From positions 4,922,001 through 4,986,000 of the forward strand of contig PUDQ02000001.1 of the NCBI GenBank assembly GCA_002964805.2: DNA of 64,000 nucleotides, given 5' to 3'. The notes beneath the pieces were generated by a model, which did not search any database, was not told the origin of the DNA, and saw only the letters and a list, made by a program, of their open reading frames with translations. Position 1 is the first letter of the stretch, and every line of letters begins with the position of its first letter. This DNA comes from Trametes villosa. Taxonomy: Eukaryota; Basidiomycota; Agaricomycetes; Polyporales; Polyporaceae. Shown one piece after another: positions 55,537 to 64,000 of this stretch. The position numbers and the translations under genes are program-made.

Positions 55537-56958
55537 TTACTTAGGAGGGAAGCCCATGTTTTCCGGGGGATCTAATAATACAGCTACGAGAGGGTTAGCG
55601 ACGGTGTCAAACACACAAAAGCCTCCACCGATACTCACAACTATCCAAGACGCCTCGCGTGATCTGTGAGAAGGGCGCGGTCCACAGTCGCTTGTACGCC
55701 TTCAAGCTTTGCGGACTAAGCGTTTGAGTCCGAATACGCATCACCTGGCCCTTCCGATACGGACTGTCGTTGACGATGTCGATGAAGATCTCTGCGCCCT
55801 CGCGTTCCCCAAAGAGTGGCCAGTCTCGCTCGAAGTCAAGATCTGGGATAGGCGGCGCACGGAACCCTTCGACGTCGACCCAGTTAGGGTCGCCATCATC
55901 ACGGACTATATCGGTGTATGCGTTATTCCAGCCGCGTTTGCAAAACTCTCGGTGGATTGGCCAATGCTACAGAGCTTCATCAGCATACACAGACTGCACA
56001 TGGGCACGCAACGTACGCGCTGCTGGCAGTACGCGCTGCAATAGTGAGCCTTCCGTTGTGGCGGACAAGTACCCGCGCAGCGCCTGAACGCGCTTTTGCT
56101 GATGGCTTGTATGTCGCAGCCGTCGTTGGCGCACCGATAGGCATGCGGCGCGTCCGCAATCTTCTCCAGCCGCAGACGTTCTTCCTCCTGGAGGCGCGCG
56201 AGGTACTCGTCGTGTGCCCGATACAGCGGCCCGAACTTGTTGAACCGCTCTAGCTGGGTCACGTCCACCCCAAAGCGCGCCTTCGCGGTCTTTAGCCAGG
56301 CGGCGATGTGCAGCGCTATGGGAGGCACGAACCCGTTCTCTACGCACGCGTTAGCCGTGTAGGCTGCGTTGTGGAAGTCGTGGGCGGTCTTGAGCGCGTG
56401 TAGAGAGCCGGCGTTGGGGGCGAGCCAGTGCCCGTAGAAGTGGAGGTACGCGTATGTGGAGAGGGCGCAGAGTACCATCAGGTCAGACTTGTTCTTGACC
56501 TCCGGAAGCTCAGCGTCTTGACGCTCGGGGTACTTGGGGGCGAGTCCAGTGATGCGTCGGAGGATCTCCCCTACGTCGCCGGCACTCGACAAAGAGACAT
56601 CAATCTCGCATATCGAGAGCGTCCTGCTCTTGTTCGTCAACACGTCTGCCCAGCGCATAAGGGATGTTGAAGGTGGAGACGAAACACGCGTTTCAAACGT
56701 GAACGGTTGTAGAACGTACCTCAGGCAGTGCTCTATCATGTATGGCGCATCCTGCTCTTTCAACCCTTGCTCAAGACGTTCGATAGAGCAGTTCTTGATC
56801 TGAATGAGCGAGTTGATCCATAGTTTCCGGAAGTTGGGAGGCTGGCGGTAATCATAGCAGAGCTCTTCTTGGAGGATGATATAGTGTTCGAACCCATCGT
56901 ATCCGCCCGGGTATAGCTCTGGGGGTATGTTGTAGACTGCTTCGCGTGCAAGATGCAT
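55537..56958 (-). CDS. MYND-type zinc finger protein 2
   Basis: From ATG 56958 (MHLAREAVYNIPPELYPGG) a long exon runs to about 56010. The MYND finger is YRCANDGC, then CAGTCPPQRKAHYCSAYCQQR; an intron of about 60 bp follows and the finger ends with HWPIHREFCKRGW. The C-terminal part has PNWVDVEGFRAPPIPDLDFE and LSPQSLKAYKRLWTAPFSQ. A final intron with GTGAGT, GCTAAC and GTAG signals joins to a short last exon (SVLLDPPENMGFPPK, TAA 55537-55539). The helical N-terminal part resembles MYND protein 1, so the two arose by tandem duplication. A 72-bp stretch near 56740-56670 has a GTACGT donor but splicing there breaks the frame. Partner proteins unknown. Confidence 0.83.
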
Positions 56959-57319
56959 AGAAATGTTGCGCAGAGGACTCAAGACGACGAAGGTGAGGGA
57001 GAGAGCCAAGCAGGAACGCCACCAGAACTCGAGCCAAGGTCACCGCGCCGGCGCTTGCTGTGATGCCGACATCGAGTACGAGAAGTGTAACGACGCTCGG
57101 CTGTGTGATGGGTGCGTACTGTGCATGCGCTGCTGCCTGTAAGCCCGTCAGCACGCAATTGACAGTGAGCGCAACGAATCTCGACGAGGAAGAAGGGACG
57201 CGAGGAGGATGTTCAACGAGTCGGCATTTGCCGAGACTGTAGACGCCTGTAGACGCCCATGAGGCTTTGGCGCGGAGGAGCAGACGGAGGCGACTGCCAC
57301 TCTGCCGGCGACGACGAGG
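56959..57319. other. divergent intergenic region
   Basis: It lies between MYND gene 2 (-) and SYS1 (+). No clear TATA element was found for either gene. Confidence 0.5.
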
Positions 57320-58122
57320 ATGGCCAAATCGACAGGATGGGATCCAGTCTTGATCATCGCCCAGGTGAGCATACTGTCCTGTGCCATAGCGGCCTAGGAG
57401 CCTGACGTGCCTACAGATCATCTCGCTGCAGACGCTACACTACCTGACGCTTTCCCTCCTCATCCCACCTCTACTCGTCATGTTCGCAGAATCTGGGCCC
57501 CTGGAGTACGAAGGCGGCGCAGCTAATGTTGGTATGCCTCACGTTGGGATGATCTACTACATTCCCTAAGTGCGTGCATCCCCAGGCATGATCATGGACT
57601 GGCGAGAAATGGCTGGACGCCCCACGACACGCGCACTACCGGGCGAAGGCCCATGGAGGTCCCTGAACTCCGTCTGGAGCGGTGGGAGGGAAGTCGGCCT
57701 TGGGTCGTCCCCTCAAGCTACCTTTAGGCATGTCGACCCCATCCGATGTTGGATCATCGCGATATGTTGGATGGCTGCATCAGCAGCGGAGTGCGTCCCC
57801 CTGCTTCTCCACCGCGACCATGGAACTGACACCCTGAGCGAGCAGCGTGTATTATCTCTATGCGCTTATCCGAAGACCGCGATTGATACTCGATTTCGCG
57901 CTCACCCTCCTGTTCAATCACCTTGTGCTCACGACGTACTACTCCGCCGCGATCCCGACCTCCCCGTTCTTCTGGTTGGTCACAGGCATCAGCGCCGCCG
58001 CCACTGTGGTCTTCGCGGAGCAGCTATGCGTCAAGAGGGAGATGAACGAGGGTCTCGTGGTCGCCGCACCGCCCGATGCCGGCGATAATGTGGAGATGGG
58101 GAGTCTGCTCAGGGAGGATTGA
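57320..58122 (+). CDS. SYS1: Golgi membrane protein SYS1
   Basis: Four exons, 213 aa with exact closure: 57320-57364, 57417-57531, 57586-57790, 57846-58122. Conserved family blocks are WDPVLIIAQIISLQTLHYL (first membrane helix), NVGMIMDWREMAGRPT, DPIRCWIIAICWMAASAA, YYLYALIRRPRLILDFALTL-FNHLVLTTYYSA and VVFAEQLCVKREMNEGL. Four membrane helices are expected. Sys1 recruits the Arl3/ARFRP1 GTPase to the trans-Golgi and so takes part in vesicle tethering. ATG 57320 sits right before WDPV, as in homologues. The protein ends with an acidic cytosolic tail. Confidence 0.93.
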
Positions 58123-58123
58123 T

Positions 58124-58871
58124 GCATGTACGGGACGCCTTGATATGTGAGTGTTACTCGCCTCGGGGAGAGGACGCTAACGAACCGCTACCAGTGATTA
58201 TTGTACCCTACCCAGTAATATTCCTTGCGCCAGACTATATGCGGTTTCTTCAGACTCAGACGGTGCTCCCCAGGACTACTGCCTCCTCCTCACGCCCACC
58301 TTATCTGATCATGCATGCCCGAACCCCACCCTCGCCGCCTACATACCTCTCTTTCCATCTGGAGGATTGTCATTCATCTCAGGTAGGAAGGGGCGCCCGA
58401 ACCACTGGGATACGTAAGTTCCGCAGCGGACACAGGATCTACCGCTACGAAGCCGCTACGTCTACCACTCACGTCCTCGCGAACAAACGATCGGTGGGCC
58501 GCTCTGATACTCCGCATGCTGCAGAAGCTCAGGCACGTTCCCGGCGCGCCCTACATATCGCCGCAGGCGCACCGCCTGCCTTCCCGGTGAGTGTATTTGG
58601 TTCCAACAAACCGCACACTCAGATGATCCGCAGGGGAGTTCAAACTGCGGTGGATCAGCTGTTCAGCATGGCGCCGCCACCCAGGTTCTCCGAGGTTTAC
58701 CAGTTCGACCGCACAGGATGCATCTTGTGGTTCGTGCGTGGTTTGCTCGATCAGCCTGTGTCCCGAGAAGCGGCCCCGAATCCTCGACTCATCATCTCAG
58801 GCGTCCCGTGCGGTTTTCTGTGTCAACGCCTTCATCGAGTGACCATTGATAGACTTCATGACACTTTCTAG
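58124..58871 (+). CDS. hypothetical ORF
   Basis: A plus-strand frame with a better second half: LHIAAGAPPAFP, a 47-bp intron-like segment (GTGAGT...CCGCAG, 58588-58634), then LFSMAPPPRFSEVYQFDRTG and LWFVRGLLDQPV. The first half is Ser/Arg/Pro-rich and may be non-coding. No family recognised and no supported start. It directly follows SYS1. Confidence 0.28.
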
Positions 58872-61306
58872 GTTCGATTCGAGATCCGATTCAGTGCACA
58901 ATTGCAGGCTGCCGGTCCGTCCCTGGTGAGTGGTTGCGGTATGAAGCAACCACGCATCTGATAACCCGCAAAAGACGCCTGCCCATGTTGTGTATGTCGG
59001 CCCGCGCTACAGTATGTGTCCTTGTCCGGGTCTGACCTATCTTTCCATTGCATGGTTGTGTATACCTCATATATTATTCTCTTGCAGACCGCATAGGGAT
59101 ACTTGGCGCGCTTTGCGGAACAGCTGGGCTGGATGCCTCGTTGGTCTCCACCCTGGCGGTGCGTCTCAGATACTGGACGGTAGCTGCACCGCCCAGCAAA
59201 ATCGGTCGCACCGGAGGCTTTCAACCGGCTGTTCTAGAGTGGCGAACATACAGGTCGTCGACCCATGTTTTTCTTCTAGGCTGGTTTTGTCGCCACCCGC
59301 AGCCAGCGATTGGCTGCTGCGATCCTGCTATGCAACCACCCTCGTTCCTGCTTCTGCGTCGGGCGCAGTGCTCCGCCGTTCTCTGGTTCTAGGCTCTCGG
59401 GCTCGTCCTACGTCGTTCGGCTTCTTGGCCAGCCATTCACTCCGCTGCTCACACGCTACGACACCCAAGGGGCGACGATCTCTATTGCATCAAGCTCTCG
59501 TCCAATCTATTCCGCCCCGGAGATCTGCTGTGCTGCGTGTCCTCTATTGTCCGCCCCTTCGGACGGTGGGCACCGCGCACCGCGGACACGAGCTCAAGTT
59601 CCCTCGCCCTCCTTTCGTAAACGGAAACGCTTGGATCCTAGGACATCAGCCTCGCGTTATATGGGCGTATCTGGAGTGTCATCGTTACCTTAAAAGCTGA
59701 TTTCCGCGTCACGAGGCTGAGATCGTTCGCAGGTGCAGTGCGGAGGACGAATGCGAACACAGGGGCTCGCCACCCCGTAACCCTACATGACACCGCCCTC
59801 TATGTTTTCGCCCCGAGGGACCGTGAGCGCCGCCGACAAGAGTGGAAGGCCCGCCTCGTTCACCGCAGCACATAGGTACCGTCCCGTCTCGCGCTCCCAA
59901 ATGACATAACTGCTCAGAGCAGCGTTGCCCGCGCAGAGCGTGCCAGCGTACCCGGCGCGGGTGTGTTGACGATTGGGGCCGCACGGAGGTCATCCGCGAG
60001 CTGTACGGCCGTCTCTCTTACGTGTGCGGACGCAACACTCTCCCGAGGACTGCCGTTTCGGGCAACTCTATCCCGGCGGGCGCAGGCGACGCCGTGCAAG
60101 CTGCGCGCATCGCGCTCCGTGCTTTCCCCCACGGCGCACGGCTGAGATGCGCATCTGAAGCGGGGACGTTGATTCCCCACTGGCGTGTACGTACAGCGCC
60201 CGAACCGCTGCATGACCGCGAAGAGCAGCGCTGCCCGAGGCAAGAAGGACCCCTGTGCTCGTCGGACGTCAGTTCGTCTTCCCCGTTGTCGCCCCATGTC
60301 GTCATACGTCCTGACGACGCAGCTGGAACGTGCTGGAGACAGCGCGGGCACGCCCGTATACGCTATGCGCATCGGCATTCTCAGCCAGCCATGTGCTTCT
60401 CGCAGCCGACAGGTGTCTGGGTGGGAGTAATTGATCGCGGCGGACGTCGCCTGAGAGTCGCGCGCTGGGAGCCGACAGGCGAACGCTGGCCGGACCGTTT
60501 TCCCGCACAGCGCCCCCGCCGCCTGCCAGTGCAAGGGCCCGCGTCGCCCGCCGCCGCCGTCGCCTTCGCCACCGCGACGCCACCGCCGTGGATAGAACGC
60601 GTGCGCATGTGCACCCGAGGCGTGGCCCTGGCCGCACATCACCTCCGCGACATCGCGACAAGTGGGCGGGCGCTGCAGGCAGGGTGCGGACGGTGCTGCC
60701 TGAGAACCCGTCGCGCGCCGCGCGTGGGCGGAAGCGTCAGGCGGGCGAGGGGCAGGGAGAGTCTGATCGCCAGGTCCAGGAATGACTATAATAGCCGTGG
60801 CACGAGGCGCGTCCGCTACCTGGCGAGCGCGCTGGAAAGGGCACCCCCCTTCCGCGTCGACGGCGGTGATGCCTGGCGCGCTCGTCTGCGGGGCACGCGT
60901 CCTGCACTCGCTCGGGGTGGTAAGGAGTACGTAGGGTCTCAGAGACATGCGTCCGCGCGGTGACGGGGGGAGGTGGCGTCGCGTCCTGCGCGGTTCCCGG
61001 TTCCCCGCAAAGGCAGGTCGTACGGGCGCGTCGAGCGATACGAAACTCCGCACGTTCAGGGTCGCGCTACTTATCGTGCGCAAATTCAACGACAACCAAT
61101 CTCGAGATTGGCCGCTTGGAGGATGCGTCCTTCCGAACGCCCGGTTCAGATCTGTGTCAGGATATTGGCGCGCCGGAGGTTGTGAGTCTTTCCCTTGGGC
61201 CTTCGGACGATCCGAGCGAGGCACGAGGCTCCGAACGGCGTTATAAACCCTCCCCGCCCCTCGCCCTTCGCGTCTTCGCTTTCTCCCCCTCTTTCGCGTT
61301 GACACC
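58872..61306. other. intergenic region with possible gene fragments
   Basis: Short protein-like stretches on the plus strand occur at 59085-59230 (ADRIGILGALCGTAG), 59790-59875 (LYVFAPRDRERRRQEWKARL) and 59960-60180 (WGRTEVIRELYGRLSYV), the last ending in a GTACGT donor. They could not be joined into one gene. A very G/C-rich zone spans 60450-60760. The long minus-strand frame 59914-61356 is Arg/Ala/Pro-rich and crosses the BCS1 promoter, so it is not accepted. The right end carries the BCS1 promoter. Confidence 0.4.
61242..61247 (+). promoter_or_regulatory. TATA box TATAAA
   Basis: TATAAA 60 bp before the ATG of the BCS1-like gene, followed by a pyrimidine-rich leader. Confidence 0.55.
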
Positions 61307-64000
61307 ATGCAGGCCATCAAGAACTTGCTCTCGCCGCTCGCGTCGAACAACAGCAACCCGATTCAGGACACCTTGGTGCGCGACGCCACCATCCATTTTG
61401 TCTGGGTATGCTCATATACCGCCTCGTACAGAAACTGGTCGTCATCGGCGGAACTGTCGAGACCGCTCGCAGGGCATCCGTCTCGGCCTGGAACGGCTTC
61501 ATTGACTGTGAGAAGGACGTCTATCGCCGCCACTGCCGCAGCTAACCGCGTACGGCGATGCAGCGTTCTTCCTCACGGCGCATTTCAGCCAGGAAGACTA
61601 CCCCTATGACTGGTGCGTCCGACGTCCGGTGGTGCCAAGGCGGGCCCTGGCCATGTACTGACAGCGTCCGAACAGGCTGATGCACTGGCTCTCCAAGGCA
61701 GGTGTCCTGCTGACTTCCCAGCACAAGTGCCGCCGAGCTGAAACGAGTGCACGGATTTAGCAACCCGCCTGGGGGCGCAGCCGGGAATTCGACATCACGA
61801 CGCGTTCCGTGAGCCGCCACGGGCTCACGCAGAAGACGACGGGGGACCTGGAAGACGAGGACGAGGAGGAGAGCGCGGAGTTCAGCCAGGGCGGCGGGCG
61901 GAAGCGCAAAGGTGAGTGTGGCCAATGCCCCCGAACGTGCGCGCCGGTGGCTGAGCGCGGTGTGAACGCCTGCAGTCGCGATCGTGCCGAGTATGGGTAA
62001 GTAGCATCAGCCCTTCTTCGCGTCTGCATGACATCACGTTAATTACTCCGCCCATCATTACGCCAGATACCACGCATACCATCTACTACCGCGGACACTG
62101 GCTTCGGGTACGCGCCCCATCTCCCGCCCGTCTGATATCCGTCGGACAGGCTCTGATGACACCCCGGTTCAGATAACGCGCACGAAGCGCTTCCAAGACT
62201 ACGGCTCCTGCGCTGAACTCAAAATTAGGTACGGAACGCGCTGCCACTGCGGGGTGCGAGGCTAAACTAATTCGCCGGCGCAGCGTCGTCGCCCGGAACA
62301 ACGACATTCTCAAGCGGCTCGTGCTGGAAGCCAAGCGTGAGTATGAGAAGGACGCCGAGCACCGCGTGCACATCTTCATGGCAGACACGTACGTGACATC
62401 GCGTCGTTTCGTCGGGGCGCCATTGACGAGCAGTTACATCGTGACCTAGGACGTACCAATGCTGGCGCTGGAACGGCGCGCGGCAGAAACGCCCCATGAG
62501 CTCGATCGTGCTCGAGCCGGGCGTAAAGGACATGATCCTTGCCGACTGCAAGGACTTCCTTTCCTCCGAGGACTGGTGAGTGCGCCGGCGTTCTAAGCGA
62601 AGCCCCACTAACGGCATCGGGGGCAGGTATGCTGAGAGAGGTTGGCGAAACGTCTATCAAGGCCGGCGCGGATGCTGACCGTTTGACAGGGATCCCGTTC
62701 CGGCGCGGCTACCTGCTTCACGGGGTACCCGGCAGGTACGTACAATGCTCCGCCGTGGCATGCCCGTGCACTTAATCTCCGCAACAGTGGGAAGACGTCG
62801 TTGATTCACAGCCTTGCCGGGGAGCTTGGGCTTGACATTTACGTGGTCAGCCTCTCCTCTAAGGGGTGAGATCCGAAGCACGGACCTTTGTAGACACGAC
62901 ACTGACCGATAGACAGCATGAGCGACAACACGTTGACGACGCTTATGGGTAACGTACCGTCGAGGTGGGTGCAGTAGTCGTATAGACCGTCGGCGGACGT
63001 ACTAACATTGTATCTCAACAGATGTATACTCCTTCTAGAAGATCTCGATGCCGCATTCACGCGCGGGATTTCCCGTGACGAGACGTCCACGGGCGCGCCG
63101 ACGGGCAGCTCCTCCACCACGACCACATCCTCGTCGTCCAAGAGCAAAGAGAAGGAAGACAGCGACGGGTCCACCCTGAGTCTGAGCGGCCTCCTGAACA
63201 GCCTCGATGGCGTCGCCGCCGCGGAGGGCCGGTAAGCTTCCGTCTCTGTGTCCAGCCCTTCTCGCGGCAGACCCGCTGCCGCGCCATCTACCGTGTCTAA
63301 CAGACCACCCCGACAGGCTTCTGTTCGCGACGACGAACCACATCGAGCGGCTCGACCCCGCGCTCAGCCGCCCGGGCCGGATGGACGTCTGGGTGAACTT
63401 CAAGCACGCCACGAAGTGGCAGGCGCAGGGCATCTTCAAGTGCTTCTTCCCCGCGCGCTCCAGCTGCGCCCCGGGCGCAGCTGCAGGCGCGAGCGCCGCC
63501 GAGTCATCGACGCCCGCCGGCCCTGCCGACGCCACGGCAGCAGCGACGGCGAACATCGCGGTGTCCAAGCGCAAGCGCGCGGCGCACGCCATCCCCCTGC
63601 TCTCCGAAGACGAGATCTCGGACCTCGCGAAGCGCTTCGGGGACGCGATCCCTGAGAACGAGCTGAGCGTGCGTGCCACGCGCTGCGCATACCGGGTGAC
63701 CACGCCGTGCTGACCGTGTCCGCAGGTGGCCGCACTCCAGGGGTACCTTCTCAGGAACAAGACCCGGCCGCGTGAGTGTGTGGACGAGGTCGCCGCCTGG
63801 TGAGTGTGGTTTGCGGCTCCGAAGGTGGTCTTTTTCGCAACCCTAACGCGCTCCCCCCAGGATTGTGTCTGAGCGCGAGATGCGCGAAAAGCTCAAGAAG
63901 GAGAAGGAGGAGGTATGTAAACGCCGCGCACTGCGGCGCGCCCTCTCTGACGTCCGGCGCAGCGCGAAGCCAAGGAGAAGAAGGAAGCCGAGGAGAAGGC
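61307..64000 (+). CDS. BCS1-like mitochondrial AAA ATPase (3' end beyond window)
   Basis: ATG 61307 (MQAIKNLLSPLASNN). Exons encode the BCS1 N-terminal module (LTAHFSQEDYPYDWLMHWLS, REFDITTRSVSRHG, THTIYYRGHWLR, KRLVLEAKREYEKDAEHRVHIFMAD) and then the AAA domain: [46 protein letters not shown] (Walker A), CILLLEDLDAAF (Walker B), LLNSLDGV, LLFATTNHIERLDPALSRPGRMD (sensor/arginine region). A Ser/Thr/Lys-rich insert sits between Walker B and LSGLLNSLDG, and an Ala/Pro-rich one later; both occur in fungal relatives. The C terminus becomes a Lys/Glu coiled coil and runs off the edge. Yeast Bcs1 inserts the Rieske protein into complex III; basidiomycetes have many paralogues, so this function is uncertain here. 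Introns are very short. Confidence 0.9.

Noticed and set aside
59914..61356. 480-codon minus-strand frame
   Set aside because: It spans the BCS1 promoter and start codon, is Arg/Ala/Pro-rich and reflects high G/C content.

Overview
The window reads as nuclear DNA of a filamentous basidiomycete, most likely an Agaricomycete of polypore type. Genes are cut by many short GT-AG introns, mostly 45-65 bp, with CTAAC/CTGAC-like branch sites. Several families typical of or expanded in mushroom-forming fungi occur: DUF6533 membrane protein, GMC oxidoreductase, GlutaminaseA-like ectoprotein, F-box/LRR proteins, MYND proteins and BCS1-type AAA ATPase. Gene models were spliced by hand from frame, splice-signal and phase agreement; several 5' ends stay open and are marked so.

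Layout. 1-6.5 kb is gene-poor: a tandem duplication of a small two-exon gene (0.5-1.4 kb), G/C-rich minisatellites (4.0-4.6 kb) and half of a ~120-bp inverted repeat whose partner lies at 10.3 kb. 6.5-11.3 kb holds a class I SAM methyltransferase and small unknown proteins. 11.6-15.7 kb is a head-to-head pair, an F-box-like/LRR-type gene (-) and a DUF6532-like gene (+). 16.4-25.7 kb holds a second F-box-like gene, a PAS-domain gene without a zinc finger, a small helical protein, a SUN-domain membrane protein and an unknown protein. 26.5-28.0 kb is a solitary LINE-type ORF1 with a CCHC knuckle. 30.9-32.4 kb encodes a PAS protein with two GATA-type zinc fingers (White-Collar-like). 33.1-36.7 kb is a second copy of the DUF6532-like/F-box pair in inverted order, also beside a PAS gene, so about 11.6-20.5 kb and 30.9-36.7 kb look like an old inverted segmental duplication.

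From 39.5 kb on the content is more conserved: a tRNA-like/SINE-like element and unusual sequence abut the 5' end of a GMC oxidoreductase (40.3-42.7 kb); then mitochondrial HSP78 (-), a DUF6533 membrane protein (+), a GlutaminaseA-like anchored enzyme (-), two tandem MYND proteins (-), Golgi SYS1 (+) and, running off the right edge, a BCS1-like mitochondrial AAA protein (+).

The most interesting parts are the duplicated divergent pair with its PAS neighbours, the double GATA finger in one PAS copy and its absence in the other, and the small tandemly duplicated gene at the left end. No CRISPR array, rRNA or canonical tRNA was seen. Homology calls rest on remembered family patterns, not on database searches.
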